This document shows, piece by piece, positions 34,488-43,803 of a stretch of DNA of 64,000 bases. Position numbers and translations under genes: made by a program. The DNA lies in NCBI GenBank assembly GCA_945957605.1, contig CAMFLR010000007.1:186001-250000 (forward strand), read 5' to 3'. The stretch comes from an uncultured Isosphaeraceae bacterium. GTDB taxonomy: Bacteria > Planctomycetota > Planctomycetia > Isosphaerales > Isosphaeraceae. The notes beneath the pieces were generated by a model. The model had not been told where the DNA came from. It worked only from the letters and a program-made list of their open reading frames with translations, and did not search any database. Position 1 is the stretch's first letter; each line of letters begins with the position of its first letter.

Positions 34488-34699
34488 CCCTTGACCTCGT
34501 AAGCGTTTAGGCAAAATCGATCGCGACTTTTTCAGGCATCCGTGCGGCAATAGTGTAACGACTGCCAGATTTCTGACGATGTCAATGTGACCACCGGTTC
34601 TGCGCCATTGCCTCAGTTTTAGCTTCGGCTTGTCGGTTTCGCACGCTGGTGCTAAAACGCTCGCGCCTGGTTTTCGGCCTCGTTCGGAGCTTTGTCCTC

Positions 34700-35332
34700 A
34701 TGCCCAAGTCACGCCGCTGGTTGCGAATCGGATTGATCGTCGGAGTCATTGGTCTAGCATGCCAACAAGCATGGCGACATGGGCATGATTATGTTTTCAT
34801 GGATCAATTTGCCGAGGTCGAGCCGGGGAAGATTTATCGAGGCGCCTGGCAAAAAGAGTGGCCGATGCGTCGGCTTGTGAAGAACAATCAGATCAAGACG
34901 GTGGTTGCGCTTGCGCACCCGCCCGACGATCCGTTGTCGATTCACGAGAAGGGGTTATGTGACGAACTCGGCGTTCGCTGGGTGCATATTCCAATCGTCG
35001 ACGAGCGTCGCACTGGCGATCCTAAAGCGATTTTCGAGCCGATCGAGCGAGCGGCGGCAGAGCTGGCGAAGTCTGAGAACCAGCCGGTCTATTTTCATTG
35101 CCATCACGGCGTGAACCGGGCGTCGATGGTACAAATCGCCTACCGTACGCTCTATTGCGGCTGGACGCTCGATCAAGCGACCGACGAGATCTCGCGAACC
35201 TTCGGCTTGCGGGAAGTGAATCACGGTCCCGATTACCGCTGGATGGCGATTTTCTACGAAGAGCGCGTGCTGCCCAGGCGCGCCGAATTGGCCAAGAAAG
35301 TGGACGAGCAATCCGACGTTAAGACGCGGTAA
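34700..35332 (+). CDS. Membrane-anchored dual-specificity/tyrosine-type phosphatase
   Basis: A 210-residue protein starting with an N-terminal membrane segment (LRIGLIVGVIGLACQQAW), so it is anchored with its catalytic domain probably outside. The domain carries the cysteine phosphatase signature HCHHGVNRAS (Cys-x5-Arg) near residue 135. The general acid could be the aspartate in IPIVDERRTGDP about 30 residues earlier. The opening FAEVEPGKIYRGA is common in bacterial phosphatases of this class. The open frame starts at 34649 (GTG), but ATG 34700 gives the natural start before the membrane segment. It lies between a glycosyltransferase (divergent) and a small Ser/Thr kinase (153 bp downstream), so a kinase/phosphatase relation is possible. 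Confidence 0.86.
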   Translation: MPKSRRWLRIGLIVGVIGLACQQAWRHGHDYVFMDQFAEVEPGKIYRGAWQKEWPMRRLVKNNQIKTVVALAHPPDDPLSIHEKGLCDELGVRWVHIPIVDERRTGDPKAIFEPIERAAAELAKSENQPVYFHCHHGVNRASMVQIAYRTLYCGWTLDQATDEISRTFGLREVNHGPDYRWMAIFYEERVLPRRAELAKKVDEQSDVKTR

Positions 35333-35333
35333 G

Positions 35334-35362
35334 ACTTGCCACTCTGCCACTTCGGACAAATC
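35334..35362 (-). repeat. Partial duplicate of the tRNA-Leu 5' end and its flank
   Basis: Read leftwards the stretch is TGATTTGTCCGAAGTGGCAG followed by AGTGGCAAG. It matches TGATTTGCCGAAGTGGCGGA and AATGGCAGA at the 5' end of the tRNA-Leu gene (32687-32769), apart from a few substitutions and one inserted base. The match includes about seven bases upstream of the tRNA. It cannot be a functional tRNA because the remainder lies in the phosphatase reading frame and does not fold. It begins one base after the phosphatase stop codon. Confidence 0.6.
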
Positions 35363-35485
35363 ATCGCGGATCAGTGGATTTCATTCGTCACAGAAGTGAA
35401 CTTCTACGTACTATAGACATTTGGCGAGGAAACTGCGCAACGCGGCGGTGAACCAAAGCCGGTTGAAACAAGCGAGGATTCCCCT

Positions 35486-36412
35486 ATGCTTGGGTCACTC
35501 AAAGAAATATTCAAGGCGAAGCCGACCGGCCCTGCACTTGGGGCGCGAATCGACCTCGAGAAGCGGTACTTGCTGGCGGACAAGACGTCGCAAGGATCGA
35601 TGTCCAAGGTCTATCGCGCCCTCGATATCGCCACCGGCAAGACGATCTGCGTCAAAGTTCAACTTCGCGATAAAAACGAAGCCGCCGCCGAACGTTGCAG
35701 TAAAGATAAGCCGAATGAAGGTGAGATCGGCTATCTGATCCGGCATCCGAACGTCGTTGCGACCTATGATTGGGGATACACCTATCACGACGAGATTTTC
35801 GTCGCGATGGAATACATCGACGGCGTCAGCCTCGAGTACGTCGAGAACTCGATCAACCTCGGTACGCGCGGCAAGATGAAGGTCCTGGCTCAGGCGGCCG
35901 AGGGACTGGCGGCGATTCACGCGGCGGGTTTTCTGCATCACGACATCAATCCGCGCAATATTCTCATCAACAAAGAAAATCGCGTTAAACTGATTGATTT
36001 TGGGTTGAGCGTTCCCGACACCGCGAAGTTCCATAAGCCGGGAAATCGCACTGGTGCGCTCGCATACATGGCTCCCGAACTGCTTCGACGAGAAGCGACC
36101 GATTGTCGCATTGATGTTTACTCGTTTGGTGCAGTCGCCTACGAATTCCTGACCGGCCGGCCGGTGTATGATGCGCCGAATGGAAACACGATGGCGAGCA
36201 TGCTTCAACGGATCAATACCGATCCGGTCGATCCATCGGTCGCCAATCCGAAACTATCAGACGAGTTGTGCGCGGTCTTGAGAAAGTCGATTTCGAGACA
36301 CAAGGAAGACCGCTTTTCGACAATGGCGGAATTCGCCCGCGCACTTGCGACGGTTCCACCGAAGCGAAGCAAGAGCGATCCCGAGACGCTCGACCCGCCG
36401 CATATCGCTTGA
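35486..36412 (+). CDS. Small Ser/Thr protein kinase with unusual active-site motifs
   Basis: A 308-residue protein made of a single kinase domain with no membrane segment. Recognisable features are the ATP-binding lysine in ICVKVQL (near residue 57), DFG in KLIDFGLSVP (near 173), APE-like MAPELL and a C-terminal arginine-rich lobe. Two motifs deviate. The glycine loop reads SQGSMSKVY, where the first and third glycines are replaced. The catalytic loop reads HHDINPRNIL in place of HRDLKPEN, so the arginine and lysine are changed but the catalytic aspartate and asparagine remain. It may be a slow, specialised or atypical kinase. ATG 35486 is preceded by GCGAGG. It follows the phosphatase by 153 bp on the same strand. 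Confidence 0.88.
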   Translation: MLGSLKEIFKAKPTGPALGARIDLEKRYLLADKTSQGSMSKVYRALDIATGKTICVKVQLRDKNEAAAERCSKDKPNEGEIGYLIRHPNVVATYDWGYTYHDEIFVAMEYIDGVSLEYVENSINLGTRGKMKVLAQAAEGLAAIHAAGFLHHDINPRNILINKENRVKLIDFGLSVPDTAKFHKPGNRTGALAYMAPELLRREATDCRIDVYSFGAVAYEFLTGRPVYDAPNGNTMASMLQRINTDPVDPSVANPKLSDELCAVLRKSISRHKEDRFSTMAEFARALATVPPKRSKSDPETLDPPHIA

Positions 36413-36675
36413 ATTCTTGGATCAACTGAGATTGGGAATCTGCGCGAATAGCCTCGGTTGCAGCCGACGGAGATTTGCGAAGTTTGGTTCACTTTCGCGC
36501 ATTGCTACGATCGTAATCCCATAATCGAGATTCATCAGGCGATGAAGCCTCTGATTGGGCCAGTAGGCGCGACCTGACCGCGTTCGATCGCGGTAGGATA
36601 GTCCACGCGCGTGGCGACTTTGCGTTTTCCATGCCATCAGGTCTGCAATGATGTCGACGAGCAGCAGGTGGCTTC
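36413..36675. other. Intergenic region between kinase and glycosyltransferase
   Basis: 263 bases without a supported gene. Short leftward frames exist but have no family resemblance or ribosome binding sites. No clear terminator hairpin was found after the kinase gene. Confidence 0.4.
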
Positions 36676-38469
36676 ATGAAGTCGCGTCAGAGTTTCTCCA
36701 AGTATTCATCTTCATTTGAAGGAGTGGGAATACTTGCGATCGTGCTTGTTTTGCATTTTGCGTTTCTGGCTTGCTACTTCGCACCCGCGATTTCGACGCC
36801 GGATGCTAACGGATATCTCGCCCAGGCACGATTGATCGCTGAAGAAGGGCGTAGCGACATCGTCGTTGAGTCACCCGCTCAATATGTGGGCGATCACTGG
36901 ATGCGCGTGAGCGAAGGCCGATATTTCGGCCAGTATCCACCCGGATTGCCGCTCATTCTTGCGGTCGTCTATCGGGCTCTGGGGGCATACGCGAGTTTGT
37001 GGATCATCCCGATCATGGGCACGCTTACGCTCGCCGCCGTTTTTCTCGTCACGCGCGCATGGCTGGGGTCCGACTGGGCTTTGCTCGCGACGATTCTCAT
37101 GGCGGTCAATCCGTTCGCAAATGCTCATGCTCTCGGCGCAGATTCGCACACCGCGGTTTGCTTCTTCCTGATGTGGGGCCTCTTTGGACTCGTCATGTGG
37201 GAGCAACATCGGCGTTGGTGGTGGGCGGTTCTTTGCGGATTTTGCCTCGGCGTAATTCCGTCGATTCGATATGCCGAAGCTATCTTTCTCGTCGCGGTTG
37301 CCGTGTATGTCTTGAGCATATGGAAACGCCAAGATGGATATGGATCACTTCTCGCTGGCGCGATCGCAGCGCTCGTGCCGCTATCAGCGCTGGCGATCAG
37401 GAATCAACATGCATTTGGTGCGTTTTGGAAGACGGGATATAGCATCTCTGGTGAACAGACTGGCTTCGGCATTGGTTACTTTTTGCGTTACAGTATTCCA
37501 TATCTCGCCCTCGTCCTGGGCATCGGGTCATTTGTCCTCTTGCCTCTGGGAATTCGAGGCATGATGACATTGTGGCGACGACCAGAAACCAGGCGTCGAG
37601 CTCAGTTGCTTGCCGGGCTGATGTTGCCAATCACTGTCTTGTACATGTCATACTACTGGCCGCCGGGCCATAACTCGATGCGTTTCCTTTTGCCGACCTT
37701 TTATCTTTATGCAATCGCGAGCGTCTGGTTTCTCGCGCTCCGAACTGAGCAAGCCTCAGCGTCCGGACGCAAATTGACCGTGATTGTTGCGGTCCTGGTC
37801 GTACTATGGGGCATCCCGCTCACGGTATTCGAACTGCGGCGATTGAAGCACGAAAATGCAACGCTGGCGATGATCACCAACGAGTTACAATCTCGCGTCG
37901 AACCGGGGAGTATCCTGATCGCACAAAACGGACTGCAACAACATCTCGATTTTGTTGGCGGTTGGAAACTCGCCCCCGAGGAGGCATTCGATCGAGCACC
38001 TCGACCCGAGCGTCCAATGGGGCCAGGCGGTTTCGAGCCAGCGGATTTCGCAGATGTTGGTGATGAATTGACACCATTGGAGCGATCTCAGCAATTTCGC
38101 GAGGCGATAGCCAAATGGTCACGCGGCCGCAAAGTCTACTGGCTTACTGGCGAAGCAAAACTGCAAGAAGTAGCCGAGCGCCTTGGTAATGATGATGAGT
38201 TCAAGGTGATCGATGAAATTGAAATCGGCGGACGATTCAATGTTCCGCCATTCGAGGCGGAAGGTCCGCCCGAAGGTTTTGAAGACCGTCGGGGACCTCC
38301 GCAAGGCCGCCCGCGCGGTTCGTTTGGCTTTGGCGGACAGCCACCTCCGCGCCCTCCTCGCGACGGTCTTCGTGGGCCTGGTGGTCCCGGCGGGCATGGG
38401 CCTCCGCGATTTCATCCACCTGCGGGAGGCAAATTCCTACTCGTCGAGTGGCAACCCGTCATTCAATGA
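36676..38469 (+). CDS. Membrane glycosyltransferase-like protein with Pro/Gly-rich tail
   Basis: A 597-residue polytopic protein. The first helix (ILAIVLVLHFAFLACYF) is followed by an extracytoplasmic loop with TPDANGYLAQARLIAEEG and RYFGQYPPGLPLILA, which is the layout of GT39/GT-C transferases. About ten more helices follow, ending near residue 370, then a soluble domain. The last 90 residues are an unusual tail rich in proline, glycine and arginine (PPPRPPRDGLRGPGGPGGHG, between 530 and 585), which probably extends outside the membrane. ATG 36676 is the natural start. It could transfer a sugar from a polyprenyl phosphate donor; donor and acceptor are unknown. The tail is not part of the usual enzyme and resembles low-complexity extensions seen in other planctomycete proteins. 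Confidence 0.82.
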   Translation: MKSRQSFSKYSSSFEGVGILAIVLVLHFAFLACYFAPAISTPDANGYLAQARLIAEEGRSDIVVESPAQYVGDHWMRVSEGRYFGQYPPGLPLILAVVYRALGAYASLWIIPIMGTLTLAAVFLVTRAWLGSDWALLATILMAVNPFANAHALGADSHTAVCFFLMWGLFGLVMWEQHRRWWWAVLCGFCLGVIPSIRYAEAIFLVAVAVYVLSIWKRQDGYGSLLAGAIAALVPLSALAIRNQHAFGAFWKTGYSISGEQTGFGIGYFLRYSIPYLALVLGIGSFVLLPLGIRGMMTLWRRPETRRRAQLLAGLMLPITVLYMSYYWPPGHNSMRFLLPTFYLYAIASVWFLALRTEQASASGRKLTVIVAVLVVLWGIPLTVFELRRLKHENATLAMITNELQSRVEPGSILIAQNGLQQHLDFVGGWKLAPEEAFDRAPRPERPMGPGGFEPADFADVGDELTPLERSQQFREAIAKWSRGRKVYWLTGEAKLQEVAERLGNDDEFKVIDEIEIGGRFNVPPFEAEGPPEGFEDRRGPPQGRPRGSFGFGGQPPPRPPRDGLRGPGGPGGHGPPRFHPPAGGKFLLVEWQPVIQ

Positions 38470-38610
38470 GATGGGTCTGCCTGCAGCAAGTGACTATGGT
38501 CTGCGGCCGCAGCGGAGTCTTCCACGCGAGCGCGCTCCGTTTAGGCCACGACTCCCGCTCCATCACCAGTGCTGATCGGAAGGCGTTTGCCCCACCGGAC
38601 CAAGCGCGTT

Positions 38611-40440
38611 TTACGTTGCTCCGGGCGCATGCGGGGCGCTAGGCGTCGTTCCGCGGCCGAGTAACCGCTCGCGATGATCTTCCTCTTCGATCAACCGTTG
38701 GCGTGACTTGAGTAGGTCGTTGAGAGTGACGAGCCCGATCAAACGACTCGGCGCATCTGGGGCGACGACAAGCAATTGCTTGACACCCGACCGCGCCATT
38801 CGCTCAGCCGCGTCGCGACAGGTTGCCGCAGGCGAGATCACCACCGGTTCGCGATCGATCAGGTCATAGGTGATGATCGGCGCGACTCTGAAAGGATCGC
38901 CGTCGCCGGCTCCATTGAGCAAGCCCGAGAACCAGTGTTCGAGCAGATTGGAGCGTGTGACAAGTCCGACGAGACTGCCCGATTTGGCAACAACCGGGTA
39001 GGCAGGGTGTTGGCGGTCACCACCGCAGAAAAAGTACTCCCGCATTAGCGCCGGCACTGGCAACTCGGCAGGCGCCGTCACAAGTTCGGTCGTCATCACG
39101 TCGCCAACGCGAAGCCGCTCGAGCGGATCGACGCTGTATTCGCGCGTGATGTGATAACCGCGGCGTGCGACCTTCTCGGTCAGGATCGACCGACGCATTA
39201 ACAGGACGGTAAATCCATAAGCGACAACCGACCCAACCAGCAATGCAGGCAGGGCGTTGATGTCGTGGGTCAGTTCGAGCGCAAAGACGACCGCCGTGAG
39301 GGGTGATCGCATCGTGCCGCCGAGCGCCGCCGCCATGCTGACCAGCGGCCAAAGCGCGCGATCACCCCCTGGCAGCCACGGTGATGCCAGAGCCCCAAGT
39401 GCTCCTCCCATCATGAGCAAAGGAGCAAGCACGCCCCCAGACGTCCCCGACCCCAGCGCCAACGCCCAGATCACACCTTTGACGACGATCAGCCCCAGTA
39501 GCAGGTGCGGGACGTAATCACCTCGAAGTAGATTGGCAATGATCTCGTAGCCAACGCCAAGAGCTTCCGGCCGGATCATTCCTCCCAGTCCGACGGCCAG
39601 TCCACCCAGCGCGGGCCACCACATCCAGTGGATTGGCAACCGGTGGAACGCATCTTCAGCGGAGTAAACGGCGGCTGTAAGGAGCATCGCCAGCAAGCCC
39701 GCCAGCAGCCCGAGCACCGCCGCGGCGAGCAAATACGACGATGGCAAAACGCCGTGAGGATGCGGGACGCCAAAGATCGGTCCGGGTCCCAACAAATAAG
39801 GCCGCAACAGCCCAGCCACTGCTGAAGCGAGTGCGACCGGAATGAAGCTCCGCGGCTTCCATTCGAAGAGCAGCAACTCGACGGCCAGGAGTACCGCTGC
39901 CATCGGTGTGGCAAATGTCGCCGCCATGCCACCCGCGGCGCCCGCGACTAACAACGTCTTGCGCTCGGCAGCCGTTAGCTTGAAGATCTGGCCGATGATC
40001 GAGCCGATTGAGCCGCCCGTCATGATGATCGGCCCCTCGGCGCCGAACGGCCCTCCAGAACCAATCGAGATGGCGGAAGAAAGGGGCTTCAAGATAGCCA
40101 CTTTCGGCGACATCCGGCTGCCGCCGATCAAAATTGCTTCGAGCGCCTCGGGGATGCCATGCCCCCGGATTCGCTCCGATCCGTAGCGAGCCATCACTCC
40201 AATGATCAACCCGCCGACGACCGGCACAAGCACCGAAAGCCACCCCAGAGTGTGACCGCCGGGCGGGCGTTCGTGGAAAGAAATTGTCTGGAAATAGAAG
40301 AGATTTGTGAACAGGGCGATCATCTTCAGGAGCACGTAGGCGACCACCGCACAAATCGCCCCGACGGCAACGGCAATCGCAGCGATTTCGACCAATCTGA
40401 CACTTGCCGTAAAATCCCCGACCTCGCGCTCGTGCACCAC
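38611..40440 (-). CDS. ClC-family chloride channel/transporter with CBS domains
   Basis: A 609-residue membrane protein with about twelve hydrophobic helices and two C-terminal CBS domains (DPLERLRVGDVMTTELVTAP; CRDAAERMARSGVKQLLVVA). The ClC selectivity motifs are present: GSGGP (serine of the pore), GAEGP (the gating glutamate retained, second position alanine instead of arginine or lysine) and GVLAP. The retained glutamate favours a proton-coupled exchanger over a passive channel. The open frame reaches TTG 40548, but GTG 40440 (or 40437) lies five to eight bases after GGAGGA and begins immediately before the first helix, so I chose it. The gene stands alone on this strand. CBS domains probably bind adenine nucleotides and regulate activity. 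Confidence 0.92.
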   Translation of the reverse strand: MVHEREVGDFTASVRLVEIAAIAVAVGAICAVVAYVLLKMIALFTNLFYFQTISFHERPPGGHTLGWLSVLVPVVGGLIIGVMARYGSERIRGHGIPEALEAILIGGSRMSPKVAILKPLSSAISIGSGGPFGAEGPIIMTGGSIGSIIGQIFKLTAAERKTLLVAGAAGGMAATFATPMAAVLLAVELLLFEWKPRSFIPVALASAVAGLLRPYLLGPGPIFGVPHPHGVLPSSYLLAAAVLGLLAGLLAMLLTAAVYSAEDAFHRLPIHWMWWPALGGLAVGLGGMIRPEALGVGYEIIANLLRGDYVPHLLLGLIVVKGVIWALALGSGTSGGVLAPLLMMGGALGALASPWLPGGDRALWPLVSMAAALGGTMRSPLTAVVFALELTHDINALPALLVGSVVAYGFTVLLMRRSILTEKVARRGYHITREYSVDPLERLRVGDVMTTELVTAPAELPVPALMREYFFCGGDRQHPAYPVVAKSGSLVGLVTRSNLLEHWFSGLLNGAGDGDPFRVAPIITYDLIDREPVVISPAATCRDAAERMARSGVKQLLVVAPDAPSRLIGLVTLNDLLKSRQRLIEEEDHRERLLGRGTTPSAPHAPGAT

Positions 40441-41169
40441 AGGATCCTCCTCCGTGTCATCGCCCTGCCGGCAACCACCGCGGACATTCCGTGCGCTACG
40501 GCCTGGCATCCAGAGCGAGACACACTTCGATTCTTGATTACGTTGCAAGCATAGCGGTCCTCGGCGCGCAAGGGAAGGGGAGCCGGAGGCGTACCTCGCG
40601 TTCGTACGCCAGATAGTTGGGCTGATTTTCGGAAGTACGAGAGAATAGCGGTGCTACTCCTATCTCGTACGTTTGCGTTCGAGTTTGCTGAGACTCAGCG
40701 TGTGGAAGCGTTGTTTGATATCCGAATGCCCCTGGGTGACTGAATCTTGATAATCTCACTGAGGTTGATCGGCATGTGATGCTCGCCTATGGCCTACGTC
40801 GAACTTCAAGTGTGGGCACGCAAGAGAAGTTTCGAGTCGCTGTCACATCGGCATGGTCTCAGGAGCTTAGGAGCAGCGAATCCGCCGAACTCTTGGCGAA
40901 GCGAGCCGCACGCTTGGCGTGGCGTACGAATGGGGCAGCTTCGGATCGTAACTGACGCCTTCATGTCAGCTTTGGCGATCGAACTGATCTAAGCCCGTCG
41001 GAAAATCCCAGTCAAATAATGAATTGTTGCCGGAATGCGTCATTGGATTGGACACACCTTTCGCACGTTTCGTAGTGTTGGTAATGTCTCAAGAATTCGC
41101 CTGGTCGTGGCGATGAGCGCGGACTGCGCGAAAGCCTTCAAAGCATGAGCACCGGGAGTTGCTGCTGTG
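40441..41169. other. Long intergenic region with one hairpin
   Basis: About 730 bases with no supported gene; short frames on both strands show no resemblance to known families. A hairpin with stem GTACGAGA / TCTCGTAC lies at 40635-40670 with 20 intervening bases, containing further complementary ATAG / CTAT. Its role is unknown. The region separates a leftward gene from a rightward one, so it must contain promoters for both. Confidence 0.45.
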
Positions 41170-42807
41170 ATGATCAATCCGTTGTGGACCTCCGCCATTG
41201 TTAAGCGATCAACACGTGCACCTCGCCTCCATCGGTGGGCTTTTCGGCCCGGCGTATCGGTTATGGAGGATCGTTGCCTGCTTTCGACTCTGACGGTCAC
41301 CAGCAACTCCGACGATCCGTCCGACAAGCATTCGTTGCGCTACGCTGTGGCAAATGCCCAGAACGGCGACACAATTCAGTTGACCGCCGCCGTTAAGAGT
41401 GCCATCGTGCTGACGCACGGCGAATTGATCCTCAACCATGACGTGACGATTCAGAGCGTACCTTCGCGCACGCCCACAATCAGCGGCAACGGCCAGTCGC
41501 GCGTGTTCGAGATCGCGCCGACAGCCCATGTCAGCCTCGTCGGGCTGAATATCACCAGCGGCAATGGCCTAGCCGGCAACGCGTCCGGCGACATCGGTCA
41601 AGATGGAAACGGCGGGGCGATTCTCAACCTCGGTACTTTGACTGTGAATGGCTGCTCGCTGACCGGCAACTCGGCCATCGCGACAAGCGCCAATAGCGGC
41701 TATGCATTTGGCGGTGCGATTTTCAACCTCAACGGCACGCTGACCGTCGCCAATAGTACGCTGTCAGGCAACTCCGCTACAAACGGCGGCGGCATCGCAG
41801 ATTTCGGCACAATCTCCGTGACCGGCAGCACATTCACCAACGACACTGCGAGCGATGTCGGCGGCGGAATTTCCTTTGCAGGTAATGCGACAATCACCGG
41901 CAGCACGTTCGCCGGCGATTCGTCCACCAACTTCGGTGGCGGCGTCTTCTTCTTCTCTGGCTCTCTCTTGCTGAGTTCGAGCACGTTCTCGGGCAACAAC
42001 TCCACGCAAGGCGGCGGCCTGGCGACTCAGTTCGGCACGATGACCTCGACCGGCAACACATTCAAGACAAACAACGCCACGCTCTCGGGCGGTGGTATTT
42101 TCACGTTCGATACCAGCCACTCGACGTTCACCGGCAACACATTCACTTCAAACACCGCCGGCTCATTTGGCGGCGGGATCTCGAACGCCGGTTCCATCCA
42201 GGTTAGCGGCAGCAAATTCTCGGGGAACACATCGAACTACAACGGCGGTGGCATTGACTCGATCGGCGTGGTGCTCGTCGACACAAGTACGTTCACGAAC
42301 AACATCGCGAGTAATGTGGGCGGCGCGATTTCCAGCGCCGGCCAGGTGTACGTCACAAGCAGTGCCTTCACAAACAACTCCGCAACCTTCTTCGGCGGCA
42401 CGATCGCCAACTTCTCTTATTTCTCGGTCGCCGGCAGCACGATCACCGGCGGGTCGTCGATCAACGGTGGCGGCATTGCCAACTTCGGCGTATTTGACCT
42501 TTCCAACACGACGCTCTCCAACAATAACGGCTACTTTGGAGGCGCCATTTGGAATGCGGATATCATGACCGTGGCGAACTGCACGCTAAACCAAAACACC
42601 GGTAATCAGGGCGGGGCCGTCTGGACGAACGCCTATCTCCTGATTTACGGCAGTACCATTTCCAACAACACCGGCGTTACCGGCGGCGGCGTCGATAACG
42701 CAGGCGGAACGCTCCTTATCCAGTTGAGCAACTTCGGCGGCAACGTTCCGCAAGACGTTGCTGGCGGATACATCGACCTCGGCGGGAACGGTCCAATCAC
42801 CCAGTGA
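41170..42807 (+). CDS. Secreted parallel beta-helix LEPR-XLL protein (Pmp-like repeats)
   Basis: A 545-residue secreted protein. The N-terminus is basic and carries VMEDRCLLSTLTV near residues 30-40, a variant of the LEPR-XLL motif. The next segment SLRYAVANAQNGDTIQL is found at the start of many beta-helix proteins. From about residue 130 there is a continuous array of short repeats such as STFSGNNSTQGGGLA and GGAIFNLNGTLTVANSTLSG, in the GGGI/FxGN style of polymorphic outer-membrane proteins, so a right-handed parallel beta-helix is expected. No membrane anchor or dockerin is seen at the end. GTG 41167 precedes ATG 41170; I used the ATG. A surface or adhesion role is likely. Confidence 0.86.
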   Translation: MINPLWTSAIVKRSTRAPRLHRWAFRPGVSVMEDRCLLSTLTVTSNSDDPSDKHSLRYAVANAQNGDTIQLTAAVKSAIVLTHGELILNHDVTIQSVPSRTPTISGNGQSRVFEIAPTAHVSLVGLNITSGNGLAGNASGDIGQDGNGGAILNLGTLTVNGCSLTGNSAIATSANSGYAFGGAIFNLNGTLTVANSTLSGNSATNGGGIADFGTISVTGSTFTNDTASDVGGGISFAGNATITGSTFAGDSSTNFGGGVFFFSGSLLLSSSTFSGNNSTQGGGLATQFGTMTSTGNTFKTNNATLSGGGIFTFDTSHSTFTGNTFTSNTAGSFGGGISNAGSIQVSGSKFSGNTSNYNGGGIDSIGVVLVDTSTFTNNIASNVGGAISSAGQVYVTSSAFTNNSATFFGGTIANFSYFSVAGSTITGGSSINGGGIANFGVFDLSNTTLSNNNGYFGGAIWNADIMTVANCTLNQNTGNQGGAVWTNAYLLIYGSTISNNTGVTGGGVDNAGGTLLIQLSNFGGNVPQDVAGGYIDLGGNGPITQ

Positions 42808-43002
42808 GTATTGTGGCTTCTGCATCATTCCGCATTGCAGAAGCAGAAATCGGGTTCTTATACCGGCTCGCGGTGCCATTTGCCGAACAGTGGCATCGCG
42901 ATCCGTTCGAAGTCTGCGCTTTTCAAATTGTCGACCAGCACTCACGATAAGGCCAATCGATCGAAAACAAGTGACGACAGACAATCACCCATCTTGACGA
43001 TA

Positions 43003-43038
43003 ACAGCGGGCGATATGTTCGTACGTCTCGCCCGCCGT
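43003..43038. terminator. Bidirectional terminator-like hairpin between convergent genes
   Basis: GCGGGCGA at 43006-43013 pairs with TCGCCCGC at 43028-43035, and AAC / GTT extend the stem beyond one mismatch. It lies between the beta-helix gene (ending 42807) and the small secreted protein gene (ending 43064), which converge. There is no strong T tract. Confidence 0.5.
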
Positions 43039-43063
43039 TGAGCCCTCTAGCGATGATCGGCGA

Positions 43064-43465
43064 TTACTTGTCGCTCTTCTGCTTCTTGGCCGTGATATCC
43101 CATTCCTGGTTCTGGCCACCGAAGTCCGACGAGCCTTTTCCTTTGATCTGATCGCCATCGATCGTCAGCTTGTACTCAACCTTGATGGCGTCATCCATTC
43201 CCGGCAGTTTCCGCTCAGCCGAGAATGAGAGCGTGGCGTCCGTCAGTTTGAGATCGTTGAGCTTCGTGGCGTCCTGATTCGGCCAACTCATCGTGCCCGT
43301 GAGTTTGTCGCCATCTTTCTTGATCTTCAGCGTGGACGTCCGCTGCTGTCCGCCGATTTCATACTCGCAATTCCAGGTTCCAACCGGATCGACTTTCTTA
43401 TCGTCCGCGGCGCCCGTCAGGCCGCAAACCCCGAGGACCAACGCCATTGAGAGAATCGCCTTCAT
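43064..43465 (-). CDS. Small secreted beta-sheet protein
   Basis: A 133-residue protein with a signal peptide (ILSMALVLGVCGLTGAADDK). The mature part starts with VDPVGTWNCEY and continues with alternating strands such as RTSTLKIKKDGDKLTGTMSW, ending in a lysine-rich tail. The VGTW plus GDKLTGTM pattern is common in small secreted planctomycete proteins with a lipocalin-like or beta-barrel appearance, but I cannot name a family. The frame is open to 43507, but ATG 43465 has GGAGG upstream and starts the signal peptide. Its neighbours do not suggest a pathway. A binding or envelope role is the most that can be said. Confidence 0.82.
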   Translation of the reverse strand: MKAILSMALVLGVCGLTGAADDKKVDPVGTWNCEYEIGGQQRTSTLKIKKDGDKLTGTMSWPNQDATKLNDLKLTDATLSFSAERKLPGMDDAIKVEYKLTIDGDQIKGKGSSDFGGQNQEWDITAKKQKSDK

Positions 43466-43803
43466 GATCGCCTCCGAGACCGTGGTGCAGCAGAAGCAGT
43501 CCAACACAGACCACCGACCCGCCGCTGGCAGCGATTGTAGCGACGCCGCGACCAGTTGCCAGGGCTTGGAACGGAGAGCAATCGATCAAATCCATACTTG
43601 AATGGGAAGCTCTTGCCTTTCATTGACGGAAAATGAGATATCGATTTCCTACTCGTCTCATCACAACGCCTGCCGCTGGCTTGATTAACGTAGTTGTGAT
43701 ACTTTTTTACTAACGCCGAAACCCCGGCTCGCCGGATTTTGGAGCAGGGAGTTTCGACGACTTTTGAAGGCTCAATGCGCGGAACACTCGACTCTCGCGG
43801 TCG
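43466..43803. other. Divergent intergenic region
   Basis: 338 bases between two divergent genes, with no supported gene. The stretch 43680-43720 is A/T-rich (GTTGTGATACTTTTTTACTAA) and may contain the promoter of the kinase/cyclase gene. Confidence 0.4.

Noticed and set aside
35334-35362. A second tRNA-Leu gene
   Set aside because: Only the 5' portion matches; the rest does not fold and overlaps the phosphatase gene end.
36422-36637. Short leftward frame in the gap after the small kinase
   Set aside because: No ribosome binding site and Arg-rich translation without family resemblance.
40538-40992. Two small frames in the gap upstream of the ClC gene
   Set aside because: Neither has start signals or similarity; I list the region as intergenic.
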